A stretch of 64,000 bases of DNA from Leadbetterella sp040829825 (GCF_040829825.1 NZ_JBFOLH010000006.1), one strand, 5' to 3'. Positions 35,570 to 44,629 are shown, numbered from the stretch's first letter. The notes: generated from the sequence alone by a model not told the origin. A program made the numbers and translations.

Positions 35570-35662
35570 CCGCTAATGATTGAAGCCGCAAAAGTACGAA
35601 ATACTACGGGTTTTCTGTTAAAAATAGCTAAAAAATAAGGGCCGGATTCCGGTTTCGGTTCG

Positions 35663-35692
35663 TTGAATTATAGTAATATTAAGATATATTTG
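35663..35692 (+). promoter_or_regulatory. Bacteroidota-type promoter for the BamA-like gene
   Basis: TTG (35663-35665), 19 bases, TATATTTG (35685-35692), perfect consensus. It implies a start near 35698, so the in-frame TTG at 35663 cannot be the start codon. Confidence 0.75.
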
Positions 35693-35734
35693 TACCTCTT
35701 TGCAAAAATTCCGGATTTGAGATTATACCGTTTT

Positions 35735-37105
35735 ATGGTGTTGGTTCTGTGGTTGGCCGGTAGCAATGCCGTAGCTTCCGGAAATCCTGTTTACCGGGTG
35801 AGAAGCATCCGGGTAGAAGGCAATAAGATCACCCGGACCGCCATTATTGAGCGAGAAGTGGTCTTTAAGAAAGGGGACGAGATTTTACAGGACCAGCTTG
35901 AGGAGAAGCTGGAGCTCACCCGCTCGAACATCATCAATACCCACCTTTTCCTGGAAGCCTCGGTAGGGTTTACGGCCGATTCGCTGGGCATGCTGGATGT
36001 AACCATCCGGGTAAAGGAACGCTGGTACTGGTCGGTTCTGCCTTTCCTGGTGCTGAGCGACCGCAGCTTTAACGAATGGTGGTATGAGCATGGCAGAGAC
36101 CTCCGCCGGCTGACATACGGCGTGAACCTTACCCAGTACAACTTTACGGGGAACGCCGATATTTTTTACGCGGGCGTGCACCTGGGCTTTGCGCCTTATT
36201 ACCAGCTGGCCTATTCGCGGCCTTATATTGATAAGCAGAAACGGTTCGGCGTTTCGGGGCGTGTGTTTTATACCTCACGCCGGAACCTGGCTTACCGCAC
36301 CTGGAACGATAAGCTTTCTTTTATCAGCTCTGACAGCATCAGCCTGCGGCGGTACGGGGCTTCTGCCGACTTCCGGTACCGGCAGGGGTACAATTATTTT
36401 CATACGTGGTTCCTGGGGGTTTCGAAAAATCACGTGGCCGATACGGTGGTACGGGCCAACCCGGAGTATTTCGGCGGAGGCAGAAACGATCAGCTCCTGG
36501 TGAATGCGGGCTATGAGTACCGGGCCGACTTCCGGGATGTACGGCAATACCCGCTGAAGGGTAGCTTCTTTGCCGCGGGTATCAGCCATTTTTTCGTACC
36601 CGGAGGAAAAGACCAGACCAACCTGCTGCTCACCTGGAACCGGTATATTCCTCTTGCTGAGAAGTGGTTCCTGGAGATAGGGTTACGGGGTAAAGCCTCA
36701 CTGCCCCGCCGGCAGAGCTATTTTCTGGTGAGCGGACTGGGCTACGGCGGGAATATAGCCCGCGGGTATGAGCTCTACGTGATTGACGGCCAGTATTTTG
36801 CACTGAACCGCAATACCCTGAAAGTACGGGCTTTTGAACGGAAGTTTGACATGAGCCGCCTGATCTGGAAAAAAGAATTTGCCATTATTCCCGTAAGCGT
36901 ATATCCGAACGTATACCTGGATTACGCCTATGTGCGAAATTTTAATCCCGAAAGAAGCAATTCCAACCTGGGCAATACGCACCTGCCGGGGGGTGGAGTG
37001 GGCCTGGATATCGTTACTTTTTATAACATTAACCTCCGGACCTACTATTCGGTGAACCGGATGGGGGAACGGAAATTGTTTTTCACCGTAGGACGGGAGT
37101 TCTGA
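35735..37105 (+). CDS. BamA/TamA family outer membrane protein (short)
   Basis: 456 residues from the ATG at 35735 (MVLVLWLAG, then a signal peptide ending at VASG). Residues about 25-110 form a POTRA domain (YRVRSIRVEGNKITR, then IIEREVVFKKGDE). The rest is a 16-strand beta-barrel with many aromatic-rich strands and ends VGREF, a terminal Phe typical of outer membrane proteins. It is like a BamA paralogue with one or two POTRA domains; a full-length BamA lies at 50368. The specific cargo is unknown. Own promoter; sppA follows 94 bases downstream. Confidence 0.8.
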   Translation: MVLVLWLAGSNAVASGNPVYRVRSIRVEGNKITRTAIIEREVVFKKGDEILQDQLEEKLELTRSNIINTHLFLEASVGFTADSLGMLDVTIRVKERWYWSVLPFLVLSDRSFNEWWYEHGRDLRRLTYGVNLTQYNFTGNADIFYAGVHLGFAPYYQLAYSRPYIDKQKRFGVSGRVFYTSRRNLAYRTWNDKLSFISSDSISLRRYGASADFRYRQGYNYFHTWFLGVSKNHVADTVVRANPEYFGGGRNDQLLVNAGYEYRADFRDVRQYPLKGSFFAAGISHFFVPGGKDQTNLLLTWNRYIPLAEKWFLEIGLRGKASLPRRQSYFLVSGLGYGGNIARGYELYVIDGQYFALNRNTLKVRAFERKFDMSRLIWKKEFAIIPVSVYPNVYLDYAYVRNFNPERSNSNLGNTHLPGGGVGLDIVTFYNINLRTYYSVNRMGERKLFFTVGREF

Positions 37106-37199
37106 CCATTCAGCCTGCTATTCTTCCGTTTGATTATTTAGGGGAATGATAAGCCGGGGTAAGATGTTATTTTTGCAAAAGAATTTAAATTGGATAATT

Positions 37200-38963
37200 A
37201 TGCTTCAGTTTTTTAAATATGTGCTGGCCACGATAGTGGGTCTTTTCCTGTTTGCCGTTTTATCTTTTGTGGTCATGCTGGGCATCGGCTCCATGGTTTC
37301 CGGGGGAGATTCGGTGACCACGGTGAAGGAAAAATCAGTGCTGAAGCTGAATTTTGACAGCCGGTTTACGGAATTAGCGGTTCCGGGAGACACCTTTTCG
37401 GAAATATTCGGTAACCCGATTCAGAACATCGGCCTGAACGAGTTCAAGAGTGCCGTTGCCAACGCAGCGCTCGATCCCAATATCAAAGGCATCAGCATCA
37501 CCATGAACAACCCGCTCCTGGGCTTCGGGGAAATGGAGGAAGTAAGAACGGCGTTGAAAGACTTCCGGAAAACGGGTAAATTTATTTATACCTACAGCGA
37601 TTACCTGTCGGAGAAGGCCGTGCTGATAGCTGCCCTGGCCGACAGCTCCTTTATTCACCCGATGGGTTCTGCCGAATTTAACGGCTTATCCAGCGAAGTG
37701 ACCTTTGTGAAAGGAACATTGGATAAGCTGGGCATTGAACCCCTGGTGTTCCGGGTAGGCGAGTTTAAAAGTGCGGTAGAGCCTTATATCCGTACCGATA
37801 TGAGCGCCGAAAGCCGCGAGCAGACCGGCAAATATACCGGCTCTGTGGCCCGTACCATTTACAGCGCTTTTGCGGAAGACAAGAAAATGACGAAAGAAGA
37901 GGTGGATCGTATCCTGAACAAGGCCTCCATGCTTTCGGCCGATGAAAGCACTCAGAACAGGCTGGTATCGGCCAAAGCGTATGCCGATGAGTATGAAAGT
38001 GCCCTTCGCCGGAAACTGGGAATAAAAGAAAATGCCAAAATTGCATACGTGGGACTCGGAGCTTACGGTAAAGCAAAGAAATACGTAAAAGCCGGCAGTA
38101 TTGAAAATAAGATAACGGTGATCGTATCAGAAGGCGAAATTGTGCAGGGAAAGAGCAGTGACGGGATCATTGGCTCAGACGATTTCGTGAAGGAGATCCG
38201 CCGGGCACGCAATGACAAAAAAGTGAAAGCCGTTGTACTGAGGATCAACTCGCCGGGCGGTAGCGCCATGGCTTCTGACATCATGTGGCGTGAGATTCAG
38301 CTGACCCGGAAAGAAAAACCGGTGATTGCTTCTATGAGCGACCTGGCCGCCTCAGGCGGGTATTATATGGCCATGGGATGCGATACCATCGTAGCGCACC
38401 CCGCTACCATTACAGGCTCGATAGGCATTTTCGGCCTGATGATGAACACCCAGAAGCTGATGAACGATAAGCTGGGAATTACTTTTGACGGGGTGAAGAC
38501 CCATGAATTTGCCGATTCGCCTTCTACCACCCGCAGGATGTCGGATGCTGAAAAGCAAACTATCCAGAATATGGTGAATGACGGCTACGAGACCTTTACT
38601 TCAAAAGCGGCCCGGGGAAGAAAAATGAGTATCGAGAAACTGAAGTCGATCGCCGGCGGGCGCGTATGGACAGGCGAACAGGCCAAAGAGCTGGGCCTGG
38701 TAGATGTGCTGGGCGGACTGGATGAAGCCATAGCCATTGCTGCCGGAAAAGTGAACCTCAAAGCAGGTGATTTCCAGGTAAAATATTACCCTTACCCCAA
38801 ATCAGACCTGGACCGGCTGATGGAACGCCTCACCAAAAAAGAAGAAGATGCCCGTGTAGCGGCTTACCTGGGCGAGTATGCCCCTGTTTACCGGCAGCTG
38901 CTTTCACTGAAAAGTATGGATAAGATCCAGGCGAGAATGATGTTTATACCCGAGTTTAAATGA
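37200..38963 (+). CDS. sppA: Signal peptide peptidase SppA, 67K type
   Basis: 587 residues from the ATG at 37200 (MLQFFKYVLATIVG); earlier in-frame starts at 37146 overlap the -7-like TATTTTTG (37168-37175). An N-terminal membrane anchor (about 9-30) precedes two S49 domains in one chain. The lysine base is in FRVGEFKSAVEPYIR and the serine nucleophile in SDLAASGGYYMAMG, matching E. coli SppA. It degrades cleaved signal peptides at the inner membrane, outer face. A strong hairpin follows at 38984-39028. Confidence 0.93.
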   Translation: MLQFFKYVLATIVGLFLFAVLSFVVMLGIGSMVSGGDSVTTVKEKSVLKLNFDSRFTELAVPGDTFSEIFGNPIQNIGLNEFKSAVANAALDPNIKGISITMNNPLLGFGEMEEVRTALKDFRKTGKFIYTYSDYLSEKAVLIAALADSSFIHPMGSAEFNGLSSEVTFVKGTLDKLGIEPLVFRVGEFKSAVEPYIRTDMSAESREQTGKYTGSVARTIYSAFAEDKKMTKEEVDRILNKASMLSADESTQNRLVSAKAYADEYESALRRKLGIKENAKIAYVGLGAYGKAKKYVKAGSIENKITVIVSEGEIVQGKSSDGIIGSDDFVKEIRRARNDKKVKAVVLRINSPGGSAMASDIMWREIQLTRKEKPVIASMSDLAASGGYYMAMGCDTIVAHPATITGSIGIFGLMMNTQKLMNDKLGITFDGVKTHEFADSPSTTRRMSDAEKQTIQNMVNDGYETFTSKAARGRKMSIEKLKSIAGGRVWTGEQAKELGLVDVLGGLDEAIAIAAGKVNLKAGDFQVKYYPYPKSDLDRLMERLTKKEEDARVAAYLGEYAPVYRQLLSLKSMDKIQARMMFIPEFK

Positions 38964-38983
38964 CAGAAGCGGCCTGAAATGGT

Positions 38984-39028
38984 GTTTTCGTCAGGTTGTC
39001 TTCAGCAAATGGTCAGCCTGGCGAAAAC
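38984..39028 (+). terminator. Terminator hairpin after sppA
   Basis: GTTTTCGTCAGG (38984-38995) pairs with CCTGGCGAAAAC (39017-39028) over 12 bases with one G-T pair. It lies 21 bases after the sppA stop. Loop is 21 bases; a weak T-rich stretch follows. Confidence 0.65.
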
Positions 39029-39127
39029 TTAACTTTACGAAAGCGCAACTTTGCACAAGTACCTCCATCACAGAAACCCTCCCTTTTAACCGTTCTTCAT
39101 TTTCCCTGACCATTGATGTACTTTGTA

Positions 39128-39158
39128 TTGCATAGTACCATGTGACCCATTAATTTTG
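39128..39158 (+). promoter_or_regulatory. Bacteroidota-type promoter for the PspC gene
   Basis: TTG (39128-39130), 20 bases, TAATTTTG (39151-39158). Predicted start near 39165, 16 bases before the ATG at 39181. Confidence 0.75.
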
Positions 39159-39180
39159 AAGCATAAAACAAAAGCAAATT

Positions 39181-39390
39181 ATGAAAAAGCTATTTAGAAT
39201 AAAAGGAGAAGGTTCGATGTTAGGGGGTGTATGTGCCGGTCTTGCCGAGTATTTCGATATTGACGTGACCATCATCCGGTTATTGTTCGTAATTGCCCTG
39301 GTGACACCGGTTCCGGCATTTATTCCTTACCTGGTCATGTGGATCATCATGCCGGTGAAGAATACGGCGGTTCACTCGCTTACGGTTTAA
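39181..39390 (+). CDS. PspC domain protein
   Basis: 69 residues, essentially a lone PspC domain: KKLFRIKGEGSMLGGVCAGLAEYFDIDVTIIR is split here by the glycine-rich GGVCAGLA core, followed by one membrane helix (about 38-60) and IIMP. PspC proteins sense or buffer envelope stress in phage-shock systems; single-domain copies are common in Bacteroidota and their partners are unknown. A paralogue lies at 41658. The hairpin at 39402-39472 follows and probably ends this transcript. Confidence 0.88.
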   Translation: MKKLFRIKGEGSMLGGVCAGLAEYFDIDVTIIRLLFVIALVTPVPAFIPYLVMWIIMPVKNTAVHSLTV

Positions 39391-39401
39391 GAACCTGAGC
39401 A

Positions 39402-39472
39402 CCGATAACGCTTATTTAAGGGTTTTCGCAGATGATAGGGGCTGCGTTTACCGCTTAAATCAGCGTTATCGG
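39402..39472 (+). terminator. Long hairpin with T-run after the PspC gene (REP-like)
   Basis: CCGATAACGCTTATTTAAG (39402-39420) is an inverted copy of 39454-39472 with a single mismatch over 19 bases. GCGTTTTTAA follows the right arm, as for a factor-independent terminator. The 33-base loop and strong stem make it also resemble a dispersed palindromic element. Confidence 0.7.
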
Positions 39473-39605
39473 CGTTTTTAAAGCATGCTGACTCAATCTG
39501 CCGCTTCATTTTGAACATCTGCGTCCTGTTTTTTGTTAATCTTTCAATATTACCTGTATATTATCGTTTCTTTATTATTCTGTTATCCGGCAGATTTAGC
39601 TGAAA

Positions 39606-40655
39606 ATGAAAAAGATATTGCTTATTGTGTGCATCCCCCTGGCGACTTTCGCGAGGGTTCCTGATCACCTGGATGTAAAAACCCCTCCCAAAAGAATTAT
39701 AAGAACCTGCTGCTCGTTTGGTGTAGACGTGAAGGTTTCTGTATTGTCGTTCCTGAAAGTAACGGATATTACGTCGGTGGCCGATCTCGGCGATCATACT
39801 TTCCTGGGCAGCAAACAGGAGAAGAACGGTATTATTTATACCCGTAACGGTGGCTTTATCGACATGGGCCACCTGAGAGATATAGCCGATTATACGGCCT
39901 ACCTGTTCGGACTTATCCGGGAAAACCGTGAGCAGGGCCTTACCGACTTCCGGCTGGGCAAAGAGGGCGGGCTGAAGAAGCTTTCCGTGAAAATTCCGGA
40001 GAGCTTCACCGATGAAGATATAGCGCGGCTGGCCGGGAAAATTGCCTACGACCTTTCGGTATGGCACGAAATTTCTACCTGGTACGGAGCTTCGTATATT
40101 CCCCTGGTTCCTGAAAGGTATTCCAGCTTTTCGGTAGAAGACGCCTATTCCAACCTGCTCGGGGTACACCTTAGTATAAAATCACTGCTCAGCGATAAGG
40201 ATTATGAGAGCGAAATGACCCGCAATATCCGCGAAACACTGGAAGAGCTGGACGCGGTATCTACGGTAGAAGAAACGCGCCAGGCCATGAACGACGTGAA
40301 AGATATCTGGTGGTCAGGTACGGCTAAATTGCCCAGCCGGAAAGTGCTGATCAAAAGACAGTTTGAAATCCTGGGGCGGGTTTCCCCGCTGGTGGTAGAC
40401 AGCGACCTCAAAGGAGAAAGCCAATATGAGCTGCTGGTACCTGAAAAGGCCTCTGACGGCAAAGACTTTACGGAATATTATACACTGGAAATCAAGGCCG
40501 GTTTCAAGATCCCGGTAAAAAAAGTGTTTGGCGAGGGTTTCCGTGACCGGCTGATCACCCAGGACGATTTCCCGGCCCTTATCCAGTACGGGGAATATAT
40601 CGCTACTTCACAAGAGCATCACGCCGCAATTCATTCGGCGTCAGCTGCCCGGTAA
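39606..40655 (+). CDS. DUF4056 family protein
   Basis: 349 residues with a signal peptide (MKKILLIVCIPLATFA). The blocks IIYTRNGGFIDMGHLRDIADYTA and DLSVWHEISTWYGASYIP (each broken up here) are the conserved core of the DUF4056 family: histidines in GHLRD and WHEI suggest a metal site. It is exported, probably periplasmic or outer-membrane associated; function unknown. No lipobox. Its last 25 bases overlap antisense with the protease gene. The 39473-39605 upstream stretch shows no consensus promoter. Confidence 0.75.
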   Translation: MKKILLIVCIPLATFARVPDHLDVKTPPKRIIRTCCSFGVDVKVSVLSFLKVTDITSVADLGDHTFLGSKQEKNGIIYTRNGGFIDMGHLRDIADYTAYLFGLIRENREQGLTDFRLGKEGGLKKLSVKIPESFTDEDIARLAGKIAYDLSVWHEISTWYGASYIPLVPERYSSFSVEDAYSNLLGVHLSIKSLLSDKDYESEMTRNIRETLEELDAVSTVEETRQAMNDVKDIWWSGTAKLPSRKVLIKRQFEILGRVSPLVVDSDLKGESQYELLVPEKASDGKDFTEYYTLEIKAGFKIPVKKVFGEGFRDRLITQDDFPALIQYGEYIATSQEHHAAIHSASAAR

Positions 40656-41455
40656 CAGGTGACGGCGTGCTGGTCAAGAAAGTTCAGCACGGCCTGAACA
40701 TGCGCACACCAGCCCAGGTTGATGAACTGGTTTTCTTCTACGGTAACCCCGTTTTTCTGAAGGGTGGGCGAAAAGCCCAACGGCAGGTGCCGGGTCATAG
40801 ACTGTATGCCCCATACGTGGCCGGCGGTATCAAAGACCGGGCCGCCGCTTTGCCCGCGTAAGCCCGGCGAGCTGGTTTCTATCCAGAGAATCTCGTTAGA
40901 GGCATCCGGCCCCGTGACTCCGCCTGAAATGATCCGGGTGACCATGCCTTCGTACGGGAACCGGGGAATAGGGAACAGGCCCGGGTCGTACCGGAAGATG
41001 TTTTCCGTGAACGTAGCCTGTATGTCATAAAACGGGAAACCCAGCTTACAGAGCGACCGGCCGGCCTTTACAGAACCCGGTGCGATAAACCGGGGGTACT
41101 CCCTGACAGAAGCCGGGTCAAAATTTTCAATTTTCCCGATAGCCAGGTCGTTTTCCGGAAGTACAAAAAACTCGTGAACGCGATGGTGATCCGCACCGAA
41201 CCACAGCGAATGGTTCAGGATCCATTTGGGGTTCAGCACGGTTGCTTCGCCCTGTATATATTCGTTGTATTCTTTCAGATGTGCCTGGTGAAGCGAGGTC
41301 TCTCCGATAATATGGGCAGCCGTCAGCATCCAACCTTCTTCATTGAGAATAATAAAGCTGCCCAGGCTGCTGCTGATGCTTCCGTCCTGGTATTTGTTGG
41401 AAATGATCAGCGGAAAAGTAAAAGCGGAGGCTTTTTCTATGGCTTTGACAAACAT
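40631..41455 (-). CDS. Trypsin-like serine protease without signal peptide
   Basis: 274 residues. The catalytic triad is complete: H48 (LTAAHII), D103 (NDLAIGKI) and S203 (GLRGQSGGPVFD). No PDZ domain and no signal peptide are present, unlike HtrA/DegP, so it is probably cytoplasmic or exported by another route. The substrate is unknown. A -7-like TATATTTG on the minus strand (41499-41506) precedes it. Its 3' end overlaps the DUF4056 gene by 25 bases in antisense. Confidence 0.85.
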   Translation of the reverse strand: MFVKAIEKASAFTFPLIISNKYQDGSISSSLGSFIILNEEGWMLTAAHIIGETSLHQAHLKEYNEYIQGEATVLNPKWILNHSLWFGADHHRVHEFFVLPENDLAIGKIENFDPASVREYPRFIAPGSVKAGRSLCKLGFPFYDIQATFTENIFRYDPGLFPIPRFPYEGMVTRIISGGVTGPDASNEILWIETSSPGLRGQSGGPVFDTAGHVWGIQSMTRHLPLGFSPTLQKNGVTVEENQFINLGWCAHVQAVLNFLDQHAVTCYRAADAE

Positions 41456-41590
41456 ATATGGGAATTAGGATTGACAATATTGGGATTGACGATTTTTACA
41501 AATATATTGGGTTGCAGGCATGTATGGTGTGGGATTATCAAAATTTTAAATGTAAATTTGAGGTACAGGCAGTTAGTGAGCCGGGAAAAA

Positions 41591-41646
41591 CTCATTACTC
41601 GGAACTCATTACTCGGAACTCACTACTCGGAACTCACTACTCGGAA
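41591..41646 (+). repeat. Minisatellite of four 14-base units before a PspC gene
   Basis: Units: CTCATTACTCGGAA twice (41591-41618), then CTCACTACTCGGAA twice (41619-41646). It ends 12 bases before the ATG at 41658. A -7-like TAAATTTG at 41553-41560 would place the array inside the 5' untranslated region. A related array occurs at 55491-55565. Confidence 0.9.
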
Positions 41647-41657
41647 CTAATATACAG

Positions 41658-41849
41658 ATGAACAAGAAATTATTCAGAACCAAAGGACCCGAAGCCATGC
41701 TTCTGGGCGTGTGCGGAGGATTGGCCAAGTACCTGGACGCCGATCCTACCATTATCCGGATCGCGATGACGCTGCTGACCATATTCAGTTTCGGCGGGCT
41801 GATCCTGGCCTATTTTATAATGGCCATTATTATGCCGCAGGAAGCCTGA
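41658..41849 (+). CDS. PspC domain protein (second copy)
   Basis: 63 residues, a lone PspC domain: LFRTKGPEAMLLGVCGGLAK, then a membrane helix (about 37-58) and a terminal IIMP motif. It resembles the copy at 39181 in the N-terminal half (KKLFR-KG, GVC-GLA-Y-D-D-TIIR) and differs in the helix, so they are paralogues rather than a recent duplication. A four-unit minisatellite lies directly upstream of the ATG and may affect its expression. Role in envelope stress by family only. Confidence 0.85.
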   Translation: MNKKLFRTKGPEAMLLGVCGGLAKYLDADPTIIRIAMTLLTIFSFGGLILAYFIMAIIMPQEA

Positions 41850-41882
41850 ACCTGTATACCGGCAGGCATATTTCCGGATCGT

Positions 41883-42653
41883 CTAGAACAACGAGAAGCG
41901 CTTACCGGGGATATCGCAGTGTACAGTGTAGATCAGGTAGCTTAAAGTTACCGAAAGGTGAAAATACTTGTCGTTCTGCTGGGTGTTGGGATAAAAGAAG
42001 AAGTCGCTCTGCCGGGGATCGGTGATCAGGTTTTGGGTGGAATAGGCGTTCTGTCCCCGGGCGCCGTCAAGCCCGTCAAACATACTTCCGTTTCGTTTGT
42101 TGAGGAATACCCGGGTAGAAAACTCGGCTGTCAGGTTAATGCGGGGCGTAAGTATTTTTTTTATGCCTATGCCAAAAGGCACGATGTCATTACCGCCCCT
42201 CTGGTTGGTGCGAACGGCCTTGTTGGCTCCTACCGCATACACCCTTTTCATATTTTTGCTTTTCCCGTAGCCACCGAACAGGTAGGGGGTCCAGTCGTGC
42301 TCATAGCGCCCGTCATGGGTACGGAAATTCAGAAAGTTGTATTCCACCTGCACGGCATAGTCGAGTACGGTATTCCGGAAAGAAAAATTACGTTCCCGCT
42401 GAAAGGGATCTCCCGAGCGGCTGTCGTCTCCTTTGATAAGGCCATACATCACATTGGCCCTGGCCGAGATAACCCGGTTAAAATTATACCGCAGCATAAG
42501 ATTGCCGGCAGCACCGGGGTTCAGGGGGCGAAACCGGGGCTGCAGGTCACCCTTGTAAAAAGTAGGCCCTCCGCCACCGCCGAATTCCACTTTCTGGGCA
42601 TAGGCAGCTACCGGTATAAACGCCAGGAAAAGTATGCCGTATACCGTTTTCAT
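41883..42653 (-). CDS. DUF6089 family outer-membrane-type protein (second)
   Basis: 256 residues from the ATG at 42653 (MKTVYGILFLAFIPVAAYAQ, signal peptide). The remainder is a beta-rich protein with FGGGGGPTFYKGDLQ, NFNRVISARANVMYGLI, VLDYAVQVEYNFL and WTPYLFGGYG, matching the DUF6089 barrel family that is linked to BamA genes in Bacteroidota. It probably sits in the outer membrane; function unknown. Its ATG overlaps the TGA of the preceding DUF6089 paralogue by four bases. Last gene of the CBS-nadK operon. Confidence 0.82.
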   Translation of the reverse strand: MKTVYGILFLAFIPVAAYAQKVEFGGGGGPTFYKGDLQPRFRPLNPGAAGNLMLRYNFNRVISARANVMYGLIKGDDSRSGDPFQRERNFSFRNTVLDYAVQVEYNFLNFRTHDGRYEHDWTPYLFGGYGKSKNMKRVYAVGANKAVRTNQRGGNDIVPFGIGIKKILTPRINLTAEFSTRVFLNKRNGSMFDGLDGARGQNAYSTQNLITDPRQSDFFFYPNTQQNDKYFHLSVTLSYLIYTVHCDIPGKRFSLF

Positions 42654-43663
42654 TGTGTTATAGGAGGACATTTGACCCGGCTGGTAATGATGTAGTTGAG
42701 GGTGATCTGGGTAACAATGTAGCCGTCTTTCAGCTTCCCTTCCGATGCCCGCTGGCCCGTTTTGGAAACTACTACAGGTGCATAGGCGGTAGGGGTTACA
42801 CTGGGAGAATGCCCGCTTCCGAGGGCTTTCCTGAAATCTTCTACACGTGATTTCCCGGTAAGGGCATAATAATCTTCATCGGCCCGGTACGAGAATTCCC
42901 CGTTGGTATAAGGCCCGGTGCTCACATCATCCAGGAAGTCGCTGAAGGTAAACCGGAAGCTGCCCTCCAGTGAAAGTATCCAGTTCTGGTTGAGCTTGGT
43001 GGTGATGCCCAGCGCCAGCGGGAAAACGGGTACAATAGACGAATATACTTTGGTTTGCCCTTCATTCAGCTGGCTTCTCAGCGACTGCCAGGGCTGTACA
43101 TATACTTTTCCGTTCGGGTCAAAGCGGATGTTCCCGTTGTTGTCCTGGATGCTGGCCCTTGCTTTCGGGTCATTGCTGGTAATGCCTATGCCGATACCCA
43201 CGTAGGGGGTCCATTGCAGGGGAGAATTCCGGGTTTTCTTTTCCTCCATCGGGCGGAAATTGTAAAGGCCCATAACGGTGAATTCCATGAGGTCGTTCCG
43301 GAAATGAAGGTTACGGAGCCGCGCAGTGCGGACAGCCGGTTTGGAGTCGGCCAGGTTCCACCCGTAGGTAGCGTCATTGCCGAAAATGCGGGCATAGGTA
43401 ATGGCGGCGCGGGCAGAAACCCTCGGGTTAAAATGAATCTGGTAGTTGAGGGTCCCGTTCCAGCGAACGTTGGAGTAGAGGCCGTAATAAAATGACCGGT
43501 AAGGCGAAAGATCTCCGTAATAATGGGTAGAACCACCGCCTATGCCTACGGTAGAGTAACTATCCTTACTTTTTTTAAACAGATCACTTAATTGTCCGAA
43601 AGCAAAATGAGCAGGTAGGAAAGCGATAGCTATTGTAATAAAGTAAATTTTATTCTTTAGCAT
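42650..43663 (-). CDS. DUF6089 family outer-membrane-type protein (first)
   Basis: 337 residues with a signal peptide (MLKNKIYFITIAIAFLPAHF, then AFG). Beta-barrel-like blocks VGIGGGSTHYYGDLSPY, FNPRVSARAAITYARIFG, LMEFTVMGLYNF and WTPYVGIGIGI match DUF6089. It is longer than its downstream paralogue by an insertion near residues 200-300. Third gene after CBS and nadK, with 66 bases between it and nadK. The family is commonly found with nadK, uppS and bamA in Bacteroidota; here uppS and bamA lie about 6 kb further on. Confidence 0.85.
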   Translation of the reverse strand: MLKNKIYFITIAIAFLPAHFAFGQLSDLFKKSKDSYSTVGIGGGSTHYYGDLSPYRSFYYGLYSNVRWNGTLNYQIHFNPRVSARAAITYARIFGNDATYGWNLADSKPAVRTARLRNLHFRNDLMEFTVMGLYNFRPMEEKKTRNSPLQWTPYVGIGIGITSNDPKARASIQDNNGNIRFDPNGKVYVQPWQSLRSQLNEGQTKVYSSIVPVFPLALGITTKLNQNWILSLEGSFRFTFSDFLDDVSTGPYTNGEFSYRADEDYYALTGKSRVEDFRKALGSGHSPSVTPTAYAPVVVSKTGQRASEGKLKDGYIVTQITLNYIITSRVKCPPITQ

Positions 43664-43729
43664 TTTTCAGTCATTGATTAAAAAGCCTCTTCCTGTTTAA
43701 ACGAGACGGAAGTGCTTTTATTGATTTTA

Positions 43730-44617
43730 TTAAATTCTATTTCTTACATCTTCTCCCCATTTCAGTTTATTCCTGAGCGTAGACAGAAAGCTTGTGCCGT
43801 CAATTTTCAGGAGCTTGGCTTTAAAATTTTCGAGGCTTACGGTAATTTCTCCCATCTCGTCGCCCACTATCCGGGCACGTGAATCCATGGAAACGAGGTA
43901 ATTGTTACTCCGGCTTTCCACTTTCAGGGTGATTTTGCTTTTGCCCGAAACAATAATGGGTCTTACAAAGAGGTTATGCGGACAGATGGGCGTTATGATA
44001 AAGTCGTTGGAAATGGGCATAACCAGCGGGCCGCCGCAGCTGAGGTTATAGCCGGTAGACCCCGTGGGGGTGGCCACCATCAGGCCGTCAGCCCAGTAGC
44101 TGTTTAAAAATTCCCCGTCAATATAGGTATGAATGACGATCATAGATGAGGTATCGGTCTTGGAAATTGCTATTTCATTCAGGGCAAAATCCATGCCGGC
44201 CGCAAAAATGGGCTGCCGGGCATCGGCTCTCAGCATGATCCTTTCGTCAACGGTATATTCTTTACGGAGGATTTTCGAGAGGGTTTCACGGATATTCTTC
44301 GGCGCGATGTCGGTCAGGAAACCCAGCCGGCCGAAATTAATGCCCAGCACGGGGGTCTCGTTGTGGGCCACCATGCCCAGGGTTTCCAGGAAGGCCCCGT
44401 CACCGCCGAGGCTGAGGGCTACATCAATATCGCAGAGCTCTTCTTTTTCGCGGAAGAGCTGGCTGCTGTCATAGCGGATATTACTTTCGTTCAGCAGGTC
44501 AGCGAAGGTGCCGGATATCTGGTAGAAAACCCCGTTGGCATCCAGCTCCCGGAAAATCTCCTGGATATCTTCTGTTGAATCCTGCTTAAAAGGCCTGCCA
44601 TGAATAGCAAATTTCAT
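43730..44617 (-). CDS. nadK: NAD kinase
   Basis: 295 residues. It makes NADP from NAD and ATP. The GGDG motif (ALSLGGDGAFLETL, 71-74), the catalytic block LNEIAISK and the glycine-rich GLMVATPTGSTGYNLSCGGP are intact. It lies 12 bases after the CBS protein gene and 66 before the first DUF6089 gene, all on the minus strand, so they are probably one transcript. Position next to envelope genes reflects conserved operon organisation rather than a direct role. Confidence 0.95.
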   Translation of the reverse strand: MKFAIHGRPFKQDSTEDIQEIFRELDANGVFYQISGTFADLLNESNIRYDSSQLFREKEELCDIDVALSLGGDGAFLETLGMVAHNETPVLGINFGRLGFLTDIAPKNIRETLSKILRKEYTVDERIMLRADARQPIFAAGMDFALNEIAISKTDTSSMIVIHTYIDGEFLNSYWADGLMVATPTGSTGYNLSCGGPLVMPISNDFIITPICPHNLFVRPIIVSGKSKITLKVESRSNNYLVSMDSRARIVGDEMGEITVSLENFKAKLLKIDGTSFLSTLRNKLKWGEDVRNRI

Positions 44618-44629
44618 ATATCGTATCTT

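Noticed and set aside
35663..35734. Extended N-terminus of the BamA-like gene starting at TTG
   Set aside because: That TTG is the -33 element of a perfect promoter; the transcript starts after it.
41591..41646. CRISPR array
   Set aside because: Units of 14 bases are adjacent with no spacers; it is a tandem minisatellite. The same holds for 55491-55565.
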